6,118 bases of DNA from an uncultured Oscillospiraceae bacterium (GTDB lineage: Bacteria; Bacillota; Clostridia; Oscillospirales; Acutalibacteraceae), in contig USMJ01000085.1 of NCBI GenBank assembly GCA_900555805.1, forward strand, positions 1 to 6,118, given 5' to 3'. How positions within the stretch are numbered: the stretch's first letter is position 1; each line of letters begins with the position of its first letter. Shown piece by piece: positions 1-6,118 of the stretch. Below the pieces are notes generated by a model that searched no databases, was not told where the DNA came from, and saw nothing but the letters and a program-made list of their open reading frames with translations. The position numbers and the translations under genes are program-made.

Positions 1-464
1 AGTGATTAATACTTGTAGAATTATGGTTCTGATGATAATCTGCCTTATTCATATTTGTCATAGGTTTTATATCCGGATCATGTATTCTTCTTCCTTTACT
101 ACCACCATATGCGAATGTCCTTGCAATTCCAATAGCTCCTATAGCATCAAGTCTATCCGCATCCTGTACACATTTTCCTTCTAATGTGCTTGATACAACT
201 GAATCCGTTCCTGCAAAAGAAACTTCATCTATAATCTTGCACACAGAAGCTATAACTTTTTCATCCACGCCATTATTTTTCATAAATCCAACTGCATTTT
301 TCTTTGCCTCGTGTGTTTCCGGTGAAAGCTTAACATCATCTACATCGTGTAATAAAACTGCCAACTGCCCAATCAACATATCCGCATTTTCTTGTTCTGC
401 AATCTGCAATAGCCAAACGATAAACCCTCATACTTTCATTTTGACCTCCGTTTTCATGTACCAC
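1..464 (-). pseudogene. YedJ-like HD-domain phosphohydrolase, frameshifted at the 5' end and cut by the left edge
   Basis: From about 409 down to 1 the minus strand encodes an uninterrupted HD-family stretch. It has LLHDVDDVKLSPETHEA (the HD metal pair), then KIIDEVSFAG, then VQDADRLDAIGAIGIARTFA, which matches the conserved C-terminal signature of the YedJ family of metal-dependent phosphohydrolases. The natural substrate of this family is not established. Upstream, the continuation RVYRLA lies in a different reading frame. The two pieces join cleanly if one base near 410 is removed. The expected first metal-ligand His before RVYRLA is not seen; ESMRVYRLA is read instead. The RVYRLA frame has a TAA at 468-470, and the HD frame has a TGA just before the join. 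A GGAGG at 445-449 precedes an ATG at 437-439 that stops after three codons. The likeliest reading is a decayed gene. A single-base sequencing error plus a divergent N-terminus is the alternative. Translation restarting at ATG 377-379 would keep the HD pair but lose the first helix. Confidence 0.72.
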
Positions 465-471
465 ATTTTAT

Positions 472-500
472 ATGATATCACAGAATCACTACATCATCAA
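472..500 (-). promoter_or_regulatory. candidate sigma-A promoter for the HD gene
   Basis: On the minus strand TTGATG (500-495) and TATCAT (477-472) are separated by 17 bases. They match the sigma-A consensus at 4/6 and 5/6 positions. The site lies just upstream of the GGAGG (445-449) that precedes the remnant HD gene, which is where its promoter should be. The DNA here is AT-rich, so chance matches are common. Confidence 0.3.
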
Positions 501-501
501 C

Positions 502-527
502 AACAATCGCAGCTTCTTGCGATTGTT
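502..527. repeat. perfect 10-bp inverted repeat, hairpin
   Basis: AACAATCGCA (502-511) and TGCGATTGTT (518-527) are exact reverse complements around a six-base loop. A short T-containing tail follows in both directions, so it could act as a weak bidirectional terminator. It is the rightward neighbour of the HD-gene promoter candidate and the first of three clustered palindromes. Confidence 0.6.
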
Positions 528-579
528 TCCCGATTTGCAATATATAATTCAGGTGTGCAAAGTGAATCGGGAATCGGGA
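527..579. repeat. 9-bp inverted repeat with tandem AATCGGGA copies
   Basis: TTCCCGATT (527-535) is the exact reverse complement of AATCGGGAA (565-573), leaving an apical region of about 29 bases. Inside the arms, TGCA on each side can extend the stem if about five unpaired bases are allowed on one side. The right arm is duplicated as two overlapping AATCGGGA copies (565-572 and 572-579). No T-run follows, so a terminator is unlikely. It looks more like a palindromic intergenic repeat. Confidence 0.5.
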
Positions 580-583
580 ATAT

Positions 584-607
584 GCAGAGGGAATCATCTC
601 CCTCTGC
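584..607. repeat. perfect 9-bp inverted repeat downstream of the orphan fragment
   Basis: GCAGAGGGA (584-592) and TCCCTCTGC (599-607) are exact reverse complements around a six-base loop. On the minus strand the hairpin begins about 32 bases after the stop of the 640-849 fragment, the place expected of a terminator. No U-rich tract follows, so intrinsic termination would be weak. It may belong to the same repeat unit as the two neighbouring palindromes. Confidence 0.55.
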
Positions 608-639
608 CCCTATTCCACATCTTATCTTCTGCTTTATCT

Positions 640-849
640 TTACCAATCTCTATCGACACTCTCATCATAAATTGTCTGGAACCCCTCATAAAGCTCGTCT
701 CCATCTAGTTTTATCCCCAGCCTTTTCATTACATCCGAAAACAACCTTATGTCTCCACTAACTTCAGCAATATCAAATCCGAATATATCAGCCTTAACAG
801 AATCACTGACATTTTCATAATCACCAAAGAAAGATAATTTAACACAAAC
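640..849 (-). pseudogene. orphan coding-like fragment, C-terminal end of an unrecognised protein
   Basis: The minus strand is open for 69 codons between an in-frame TAG (850-852) and a TAA (640-642). The translation looks like real protein: acidic, well mixed, with segments such as VKADIFGFDIAEVSGDI and LGIKLDGDELYEGFQTIYDE. There is no usable start near the beginning of the open stretch. The first in-frame ATG lies only about 30 codons before the end. No ribosome binding site, membrane segment or known motif is visible, and I do not recognise the family. The likeliest reading is the 3' end of a gene that lost its 5' part. An in-frame TAG nonsense mutation is also possible, since the same frame stays open for at least 16 more codons upstream of it. 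A non-coding interpretation cannot be excluded. Confidence 0.4.
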
Positions 850-920
850 CTACACTGATTTGCCACCGAAACGATGTGATATAGAGTAGTTGCTATTAGT
901 AGCAAAATAGCAGCAGAGCA

Positions 921-966
921 AAAGAAAAAGTCCGGGAACGCCCTGTTTATAAGGCTTCCCAGACTT
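921..966 (-). terminator. intrinsic terminator of guaA
   Basis: On the minus strand AAGTCTGGGAAGCC (966-953) pairs with GGCGTTCCCGGACTT (943-929). This gives about 14 base pairs with one bulged G, one G-T wobble and a loop of about nine bases. A tract of mostly T (TTTTTCTTTT) follows directly. It starts eight bases after the guaA stop codon, so guaA ends its transcription unit here. Confidence 0.88.
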
Positions 967-973
967 GTGGCTA

Positions 974-2413
974 CTATTCAAACTCAATCGTTCCAGGCGG
1001 TTTACTCGTCAGATCATACATTACACGGTTTACGCCCTTTACTTCATTTATGATTCGTGTCATAACCTTCTGCAATACTTCGAATGGGATCTCGGAGCAG
1101 TCGGCGGTCATGAAGTCGCTGGTGTTGACTGCACGAAGTGCGATTGCGTAGTCATAGGTACGCTCGTCGCCCATAACACCGACACTACGCATATTGGTCA
1201 ATGCTGCGAAATACTGTCCGAGGTTCTTGGCAAGTCCTGCCTTGGCAATCTCCTCGCGGTAGATGTAATCTGCATCCTGTACGATGCGAACCTTGTCTGC
1301 GGTTACTTCACCGATAATACGGATGCCAAGTCCCGGTCCTGGGAATGGCTGACGGTATACCAGATATTCCGGGATGCCAAGCTCCAATCCGGCTTTTCTT
1401 ACTTCATCCTTGAAAAGCAGGCGCAACGGCTCAATGATTTCTTTGAAATCAACATGATCCGGAAGTCCACCTACATTGTGGTGACTCTTGATCACTGCGG
1501 ACTTTCCAAGTCCGGACTCGATCACGTCTGGGTAAATCGTTCCCTGTACTAAGAAGTCAACCGCGCCGATCTTCTTTGCCTCTTCCTCGAATACGCGGAT
1601 AAATTCTTCGCCGATAATCTTACGTTTTGCTTCTGGCTCGGTAACACCGGCTAATTTCTTATAATAACGCTCCTGTGCATTGACACGGATAAAGTTCAGC
1701 TCGTATGGGCCATCCGGGCCAAATACTGCCTCGACCTCATCGCCCTCGTTCTTACGAAGTAAGCCGTGGTCAACGAATACACAGGTAAGCTGCTTTCCTA
1801 CTGCTTTTGAGAGAAGAACGGCTGCTACGGAGGAATCGACACCACCGGACAGGGCACATAATACCTTTCCGTCTCCAACCTTCTCACGGATCTCACGGAT
1901 TGTTGTCTCAACAAATGAATCCATCTTCCAGTCGCCGGAGCATCCACATACGTTATAAACGAAGTTTGACAGCATCTTCTGTCCTTCTTCAGTATGCATA
2001 ACCTCTGGATGGAACTGTGTTGCATACAGCTTGCGCTCCGGGCACTCCATCGCTGCAACTGGGCAAACTGGTGTCTTTGCAACAACCTTAAATCCCTCTG
2101 GTGCCTTTGAAATATAATCTGTGTGACTCATCCAGCAGATTGTCTGTGGCTTTACGCCCTGGAAGATAGCACTGCTGTTATCTACATCCACTTCGGTTCT
2201 GCCATACTCACTGACTGGCGCAGTTTCCACGGTACCTCCAAGCATATATGCCATCAACTGCGAGCCATAACAGATTCCGAGAATCGGAATTCCCAAATCA
2301 AATATTTCCTTCTGATAGCGTGGTGACTCCTCGCCATACACACTATTTGGACCACCCGTGAAAATGATTCCCTTTGGATTCATTTCCTTGATCTTGTCGA
2401 GCTGCTTTTCAAA
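974..2413 (-). CDS. guaA: GMP synthase (glutamine-hydrolysing), 5'-truncated
   Basis: GuaA converts XMP to GMP in the cytosol, using ATP and ammonia taken from glutamine; it is the last step of guanine nucleotide synthesis. The 479 residues present start at [15 protein letters not shown]. The class I glutamine amidotransferase domain keeps its triad: Cys48 in GICYG, and His135 and Glu137 in QFHPEV (fragment numbering). The ATP-pyrophosphatase domain has the P-loop ALSGGVDSS (188-195). The C-terminal dimerisation domain runs to the family-typical ending KPPGTIEFE. Family members are about 510-525 residues, so roughly 38-45 N-terminal residues are missing, including the first strand (usual motif DFGSQY). 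No start codon or ribosome binding site remains. The minus-strand frame stays open to 3151, but beyond 2413 that is only antisense of addA. Arginine is nearly all CGT or CGC (about 18 of 21), unlike the gene across the junction. The reading frame itself is intact. Confidence 0.95.
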   Translation of the reverse strand, partial: FEKQLDKIKEMNPKGIIFTGGPNSVYGEESPRYQKEIFDLGIPILGICYGSQLMAYMLGGTVETAPVSEYGRTEVDVDNSSAIFQGVKPQTICWMSHTDYISKAPEGFKVVAKTPVCPVAAMECPERKLYATQFHPEVMHTEEGQKMLSNFVYNVCGCSGDWKMDSFVETTIREIREKVGDGKVLCALSGGVDSSVAAVLLSKAVGKQLTCVFVDHGLLRKNEGDEVEAVFGPDGPYELNFIRVNAQERYYKKLAGVTEPEAKRKIIGEEFIRVFEEEAKKIGAVDFLVQGTIYPDVIESGLGKSAVIKSHHNVGGLPDHVDFKEIIEPLRLLFKDEVRKAGLELGIPEYLVYRQPFPGPGLGIRIIGEVTADKVRIVQDADYIYREEIAKAGLAKNLGQYFAALTNMRSVGVMGDERTYDYAIALRAVNTSDFMTADCSEIPFEVLQKVMTRIINEVKGVNRVMYDLTSKPPGTIEFE

Positions 2414-2419
2414 GACCGT
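2399..2419. other. breakpoint joining truncated guaA and truncated addA
   Basis: Left of about 2400 the minus strand is unmistakable GuaA ([16 protein letters not shown]). Right of about 2417 the plus strand is unmistakable AddA ([18 protein letters not shown]). Both genes lack their 5' ends at this point, and no intergenic DNA, target duplication or mobile element lies between them. The exact base cannot be fixed, because the plus-strand ctttTCAAAGACC stretch could belong to either side. A chimeric assembly is the likely cause; a true inversion or deletion endpoint is the alternative. Confidence 0.85.
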
Positions 2420-5400
2420 GACGACGCCGCCATTGCCGAGTGCGTGAAAAAGCTCTACCGCTATTCGAGAGCCTACGCTTTCCCCGACGAGTGGCTTGAC
2501 GGAGTAGTCGACGGCTATGATCCGAGCGTCGATATAAGCCGAGACCGATGGGGCCGGGCGATACTTGACTATGCGGCACAGGCGGCTGAGTACGGTCTCG
2601 AACTTAACAGCGAGATGTTTGATATAATCTCCGGCGGAAACGGCATTTTTGATTTCCTTTATGAAACCTGCGTCGCCGACAGAGAGAAGCTCCGCCGACT
2701 GCTCGACATGCTTGAAAGTGGAGACTGGGACGGCGCAAGGTCGGAGATGTCGAACAGTTTCGCCAGAAAAAAGAATACACCGAAAGAAATGAAAGAAGAC
2801 CCGACGGTGATTCTCCTTGATAAAAAGCGCAATATAATAAAAGAAACCGTCAGCGAAAAAATTAAAGGCTATATGTGCGTCAGCGAAGAAGAAAACGCCG
2901 CCGATTCGGAATTTTTCAGACCGATGGTCAAAAAGCTTATAGAATGCGTCAAGCTTTTCGACGGCGAACTGATGAAGCTGAAAAAAGAGAAAAACGGCTA
3001 TACATTTTCCGATATCTCGCATATGGCTCTGTGTCTGCTTGTCAAAAAGCAAGACGGTGAGATCGTTAAAACACCGCTCGCTGAGGAGCTGTCTGACAGA
3101 TATGTTGAAATTCTCATTGACGAATATCAGGATACTAACGAGGAACAGCATATACTTTTCAATTCGTTGTCGCGCGACGGAACAAATCTGTTCAGAGTCG
3201 GCGATGTTAAACAGAGCATATATTCATTCAGACAGGCGATGCCCGAGATTTTCACGGGACTTCGCGACAAGCTCGACGAATATGACGGAACATTTTATCC
3301 GGCGAAGATAACGCTTGACAAGAACTTCAGAAGCCGTGAGGGGGTTACCTCGTTCATCAACTTCGTTTTTTCGCAGTTAATGAGCCGCGAAGCAGGCGGC
3401 GTCGAGTACGACAAAAATGAAGAACTGGTCGCAGGTGCAGTCTATCCCGAAACGAACAAAGTTCAGGCGCAGCTTCACATTATCGACCGATCGGCAAAGG
3501 CGCTGAAAGATTTAGATTCTGCCGTTTGTCAGGCGCGGCATATCGCCTCGCTTGTCAAGGACATGGTGTCAAACGAAAAGCTCGTCGGAAGACCCGGCTC
3601 GCAAAGACCGATAAAATATAAAGACATCTGCATTCTTATGCGAAGCGTCAAATCCGACAGCGCGGTCGCGCTTGCGAACGAACTCAGGACTTGGGGAATA
3701 CCGTGTTTCACCGAAGTCACCGGCAGCTTCTTCTCATCGAGTGAGATCTCGGTTATGCTGTCAATTCTGCGCGTCATAGACAACCCGAATCAGGACGTTC
3801 CTCTGCTTTCGGCTTTGATGTCGCCGATCTTCGCGTTCACGCCCGACGAAACGGCAAAAATGAGAATCAATAGCAGAAAGGCGAGCATCTATTCATGCCT
3901 GCTCGAAAACGAGGACAAGGACGAAAAAGTCGCGAATTTTCTGAAGTTCATAAGACGGATGAGATTCATCGCGAGCACTTCAACCGCAAGCGAACTTATA
4001 AGACGGATTTTGGACGAAACGTCATATCTTGCGATAGTTCAGGCTATGCAGGGCGGCGATCTCAGACGTTCAAACCTCATGCTTCTGACGGACTACGCCG
4101 AAGTCTATGAAAGCTCGGGTATGATCGGACTTTCGGGCTTTATCAGATTTATAGACAGACTTTTCATAAATCAAAAGGAGCTTGACGCTTCAAACCCGAT
4201 AAGCGAAAACGCCGATGTCGTCAAAATCATGACGATACATAAATCAAAAGGTCTTGAGTTTCCCGTTTGTATACTCGCCGACGCTAACAAACAGTTCAAT
4301 ATCGTGGACTTGAAGAAGAATATGATCATCAATCCGAGATACGGGATCGGATTGATAAGAAGAGACGCCCGTACCATGGCGGAGTATGAAACGCTTTCAC
4401 ACATGAGCGCAAAGCTTCAGGCGGACCTCGCGCTGAAGTCGGAGGAAATGCGAATTCTTTATGTCGCGATGACAAGAGCCGAGGAAGAACTGATAGCCGT
4501 TTCAAGCGAAAGAGACGCTCAAAGAGCGCTGGAAAATGCCGCAAGCGACTTGAACCCAAGGCGCAAAAAACAACTCCCGTTCGCCGTCTTTTCGGAGAAA
4601 TCGTTCGGCGACTGGCTTATGAAAGCGGCATTGCGGCATCCGGATTCGTTCGAACTTCGCAAGGCGGTAGGCTTAGGCGAAGAATACGCCTTGAGCTGCG
4701 ATTCGCGCCTTGAAGTGAAAATCATAGATTCTGTCAAGAGCTATACGGCGGCTGTGACCGATGTTTCGGGTGACGAAGAAATCGACGGCGAGCTTCAGAA
4801 GCTCATCGACGAGCGCGTGAACTATGAATATATATATGCACCGCTCGCTTCTGTCGCGACAAAGATGGCGGCGTCTCAGCTTGACGGGAAACTAATCGAC
4901 AGAGAGAATTTCGCTTCGTCGAAGCCTGATTTCATGTCAGACGGAAAGCTGACCGCAACGCAAAAAGGTACGGCGACCCACAGATTCATGCAGTACGCCG
5001 ACTTTCGAGCGGCTGAAAAAGACATTTCATCCGAGGCCGAAAGGCTTGTTTTGTCGGGAAAACTCACCGAGGATGAGGCAAAGAACATAAGACAGGACGA
5101 AATCGAGAAATTCTTCCGCTCGGAGCTTTACGGCAGAATCAAACGATCCTACAATGTCATGCGCGAAAAAAAGTTCACCGTCAGCGTTCCTGCCGAAAAG
5201 GTATACCCAGAGCTTAAGGGTGAACTGAATGAAGATGTCATGATCCAAGGTATGATCGACTGCGCCTTTGAAGAAAACGGAAAGCTTGTCGTTGTCGATT
5301 ATAAGACCGACAGAATGACGGATGAAGAAGATTACCGTGCGGAATACACCGAACAGCTCAAAATGTATAAATATGCTTTGGAGCAGATAACCGACCTCGA

Positions 5401-5458
5401 AGTATCGGAAACCTGCGTCTATTCGTTCAGACTTTCAAAAACTGTTGAAATTTTCTGA
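2414..5458 (+). CDS. addA: ATP-dependent helicase/nuclease subunit A (AddA), 5'-truncated
   Basis: AddA is the helicase-nuclease subunit of AddAB, the RecBCD counterpart of Firmicutes, which resects double-strand breaks for RecA loading. In the 1004 residues counted from GTG 2444 the UvrD/Rep-type motifs appear in order: II, LIDEYQD (224-230); [17 protein letters not shown] (251-264); [10 protein letters not shown] (291-298); [14 protein letters not shown] (596-608); [15 protein letters not shown] (671-683). The C-terminal PD-(D/E)XK nuclease has GTATHRFMQ (842-850), GMIDCAF (936-942) and VVVDYKTDR (949-957), where Asp952 and Lys954 are the expected catalytic pair, then QLKMY (971-975). Motif I (Walker A, ATP binding) and roughly 180 N-terminal residues are absent, since family members are about 1150-1230 long. 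GTG 2444 lies inside a conserved helix and has no ribosome binding site, so it is not the true start; homology continues back to about 2417. As assembled it could not hydrolyse ATP. addB, the usual upstream partner, is not in the window. AGA is the main arginine codon. Confidence 0.95.
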   Translation, partial: DRDDAAIAECVKKLYRYSRAYAFPDEWLDGVVDGYDPSVDISRDRWGRAILDYAAQAAEYGLELNSEMFDIISGGNGIFDFLYETCVADREKLRRLLDMLESGDWDGARSEMSNSFARKKNTPKEMKEDPTVILLDKKRNIIKETVSEKIKGYMCVSEEENAADSEFFRPMVKKLIECVKLFDGELMKLKKEKNGYTFSDISHMALCLLVKKQDGEIVKTPLAEELSDRYVEILIDEYQDTNEEQHILFNSLSRDGTNLFRVGDVKQSIYSFRQAMPEIFTGLRDKLDEYDGTFYPAKITLDKNFRSREGVTSFINFVFSQLMSREAGGVEYDKNEELVAGAVYPETNKVQAQLHIIDRSAKALKDLDSAVCQARHIASLVKDMVSNEKLVGRPGSQRPIKYKDICILMRSVKSDSAVALANELRTWGIPCFTEVTGSFFSSSEISVMLSILRVIDNPNQDVPLLSALMSPIFAFTPDETAKMRINSRKASIYSCLLENEDKDEKVANFLKFIRRMRFIASTSTASELIRRILDETSYLAIVQAMQGGDLRRSNLMLLTDYAEVYESSGMIGLSGFIRFIDRLFINQKELDASNPISENADVVKIMTIHKSKGLEFPVCILADANKQFNIVDLKKNMIINPRYGIGLIRRDARTMAEYETLSHMSAKLQADLALKSEEMRILYVAMTRAEEELIAVSSERDAQRALENAASDLNPRRKKQLPFAVFSEKSFGDWLMKAALRHPDSFELRKAVGLGEEYALSCDSRLEVKIIDSVKSYTAAVTDVSGDEEIDGELQKLIDERVNYEYIYAPLASVATKMAASQLDGKLIDRENFASSKPDFMSDGKLTATQKGTATHRFMQYADFRAAEKDISSEAERLVLSGKLTEDEAKNIRQDEIEKFFRSELYGRIKRSYNVMREKKFTVSVPAEKVYPELKGELNEDVMIQGMIDCAFEENGKLVVVDYKTDRMTDEEDYRAEYTEQLKMYKYALEQITDLEVSETCVYSFRLSKTVEIF

Positions 5459-5466
5459 AAAAACAC

Positions 5467-5495
5467 TTGCAAAACGCAACATCTTGTGTTATAAT
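5467..5495 (+). promoter_or_regulatory. sigma-A-type promoter of rpmE
   Basis: TTGCAA (5467-5472) and a perfect TATAAT (5490-5495) are separated by 17 bases, in the short gap after the addA stop. The expected transcription start is at about 5501-5503, giving a leader of about 46 bases. rpmE can therefore be transcribed independently of addA. Confidence 0.82.
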
Positions 5496-5499
5496 CTTC

Positions 5500-5528
5500 A
5501 AGCTATATAACAAAGATTATGTAAGCTT
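5500..5528 (+). promoter_or_regulatory. 5'-leader hairpin of the rpmE mRNA
   Basis: AAGCTATATAA (5500-5510) can pair with TTATGTAAGCTT (5517-5528) through about 11 pairs, with one G-U wobble and one bulged A, around the loop CAAAGA. The stem starts at the predicted first base of the transcript and ends five bases before the ribosome binding site. Autoregulatory rpmE leaders are known in several bacterial groups. Whether this hairpin matches one of those families I cannot tell. It could also simply protect the 5' end of the mRNA. Confidence 0.45.
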
Positions 5529-5533
5529 ATGAA

Positions 5534-5540
5534 AGAGGTG
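5534..5540 (+). promoter_or_regulatory. ribosome binding site of rpmE
   Basis: AGAGGTG lies seven bases before the ATG at 5548, a near-complete Shine-Dalgarno match. It selects this ATG over the out-of-frame ATG at 5529. Confidence 0.8.
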
Positions 5541-5547
5541 CAACAAC

Positions 5548-5748
5548 ATGAAAGAAGGACTTCATCCCAAGTACACGCAGACAACCGTCAGATGCGCTTG
5601 CGGCGCTGAGATCGCAACAGGCTCAACGAAAGAGAACATGAGAGTTGATATTTGCTCAAACTGCCATCCGTTCTTCACGGGCAAGCAGAAGTTCGTTGAC
5701 GCAGGCGGACGTGTTGACAGATTCAACAAGCGTTTCAACCGCGGCTGA
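5548..5748 (+). CDS. rpmE: 50S ribosomal protein L31, zinc-binding type
   Basis: L31 is a small protein of the large ribosomal subunit. It sits at the central protuberance and helps bridge to the 30S head. The 66-residue product has the usual length and the typical start MKEGLHPKY. Four cysteines in two pairs, Cys16/Cys18 (CAC) and Cys36/Cys39 (CSNC), form the zinc site of the C+ class; the zinc-free paralogue RpmE2 lacks these. The segment [12 protein letters not shown] (40-51) and the basic tail RVDRFNKRF are family hallmarks. The gene has its own promoter, leader hairpin, ribosome binding site and downstream terminator, so it looks like a single-gene transcription unit between addA and yigZ. 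In other Firmicutes the zinc-dependent form is exchanged for RpmE2 under zinc starvation through Zur; I see no Zur box here. Confidence 0.97.
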   Translation: MKEGLHPKYTQTTVRCACGAEIATGSTKENMRVDICSNCHPFFTGKQKFVDAGGRVDRFNKRFNRG

Positions 5749-5769
5749 TATCATATTAAAAAAGAAAGT

Positions 5770-5797
5770 AAGGCGGTGTAATACCGCCTTGTTTTTG
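5770..5797 (+). terminator. intrinsic terminator after rpmE
   Basis: AAGGCGGT (5770-5777) and ACCGCCTT (5783-5790) form a perfect 8-bp stem around GTAAT, followed by GTTTTTGT. It lies 21 bases after the rpmE stop. An A-rich run on the upstream side would give a T-rich tail on the other strand, so it may work in both directions. Confidence 0.88.
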
Positions 5798-5813
5798 TCT
5801 TGGAGAGATAAAT

Positions 5814-6118
5814 ATGAATGAATACAAAACCGTCGAGACCTCGGCTCAAGCCGAGTTTGTCGAAAAGCGATCCCGTTTTATTGGGTACGCCAAGCCTGTT
5901 GCGACAAGCGAGGAAGCGGTCGCGTTTATAAACGAGATAAAGTCCAAACACTGGGACGCAACTCACAATGTCTACGCTTACGTCCTGCGAGACGGTCAGA
6001 CCCGCCGATACAGCGACGACGGAGAGCCTCAGGGTACGGCAGGAATCCCGACTCTTGACGTTCTGCTCAAAGAGGGCTTAACGGATGTCGTTGTTGTCGT
6101 CACAAGATATTTCGGCGG
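5814..6118 (+). CDS. yigZ: YigZ/IMPACT-family protein (UPF0029), N-terminal half, cut by the right edge
   Basis: The first 101 codons of a member of the YigZ (E. coli) / YvyE (B. subtilis) / IMPACT family are present; full-length proteins are about 200-215 residues. The start ATG 5814 follows GGAGAG (5802-5807) by six bases. Visible family features are EKRSRFIGYA (17-26), HNVYAYVLRD (51-60), the signature YSDDGEPQGTAG (66-77), and VVVVTRYFGG at the edge. This part is the N-terminal S5/EF-G-like (UPF0029) domain; the C-terminal DUF1949 domain would lie beyond the window. The bacterial role is not settled. In eukaryotes IMPACT binds GCN1 and limits GCN2 kinase signalling, but that should not be transferred to bacteria. 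The rpmE terminator ends only about five bases before the ribosome binding site, so expression probably relies on read-through or on a promoter I cannot see. Confidence 0.93.
   Translation, partial: MNEYKTVETSAQAEFVEKRSRFIGYAKPVATSEEAVAFINEIKSKHWDATHNVYAYVLRDGQTRRYSDDGEPQGTAGIPTLDVLLKEGLTDVVVVVTRYFG

Noticed and set aside
502..607. CRISPR array or integron attC site
   Set aside because: The repeats are palindromic and adjacent, with no regular spacers. No integrase gene or attC core sites are visible. The AATCGGGA duplication is only two overlapping copies.
186..761. A 191-residue plus-strand open frame
   Set aside because: It runs across the HD remnant, the palindromes and the orphan fragment on the opposite strand. 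Its translation is low-complexity, rich in Ser, Thr, His and Ile, as expected of antisense AT-rich DNA.
890..905. Small hairpin TTGCTA/TAGCAA between the guaA terminator and the orphan fragment
   Set aside because: A six-base stem in AT-rich DNA is expected by chance, and it has no T-tract or clear position next to a gene.
965..1552. A 195-residue plus-strand open frame
   Set aside because: It lies fully antisense to the conserved C-terminal half of guaA and has no family features or ribosome binding site.
2444..2446. GTG as the true start of AddA
   Set aside because: AddA-like sequence (RDDAAIAEC) continues upstream in frame, there is no ribosome binding site, and the ATP-binding motif would be missing. 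It is an artefact of truncation.
2414..3151. Minus-strand extension of the guaA frame, making a 725-residue protein
   Set aside because: The added 246 residues are the antisense of addA and have no GuaA-like or other recognisable content. Real GuaA proteins are about 510-525 residues.
5462..5490. AACAC/GTGTT dyad around the rpmE promoter as an operator or Zur box
   Set aside because: The arms are only five bases and do not resemble a Zur site; chance is sufficient.
5714..5742. TTGACA inside rpmE as a -35 box for yigZ
   Set aside because: The -35 match is perfect, but no -10-like sequence occurs at 16-18 bases; the region there is GC-rich coding sequence.

Overview
This window looks like genomic or metagenomic DNA from gut-type Clostridia (Firmicutes). 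It most likely joins pieces of two different genomes, or two distant loci, at about position 2400-2417. The family calls come from motifs I can read in the translations. The taxonomic impression (Lachnospiraceae-like on the left, Oscillospirales/Ruminococcaceae-like on the right) is inference, and I could not run a search.

Left part (1-2413, all genes on the minus strand). Most of a GMP synthase gene, guaA, reads leftward to a stop at 974-976 and ends in a clear intrinsic terminator (921-966). Beyond it lies an AT-rich stretch of decayed or accessory sequence. It holds a 69-codon coding-like fragment with no start (640-849), a cluster of three inverted repeats (502-607), and a YedJ-like HD-domain phosphohydrolase. 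The HD gene has a broken 5' end and a phase shift near 410, and it runs off the left edge.

Junction (about 2400-2417). guaA loses its first ~38-45 codons here. On the other strand, a 1014-codon remnant of addA (helicase/nuclease subunit A) begins here without its first ~180 residues, including the Walker A motif. Two unrelated housekeeping genes, pointing away from each other, lose their 5' ends at the same base, with no insertion sequence between them. Arginine codon use also changes across the point. A chimeric assembly is the simplest reading; a real inversion or deletion is possible.

Right part (2414-6118, all plus strand). addA carries helicase motifs II-VI and a PD-(D/E)XK nuclease domain. 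It is followed by rpmE (zinc-binding ribosomal protein L31), which has its own sigma-A-type promoter, a hairpin at the start of its mRNA leader and an intrinsic terminator. The last gene is the start of a YigZ/IMPACT-family gene, cut by the right edge. Apart from the junction this is ordinary housekeeping content: break repair and recombination, translation, and a conserved protein of unclear role. I see no convincing new multi-gene system.
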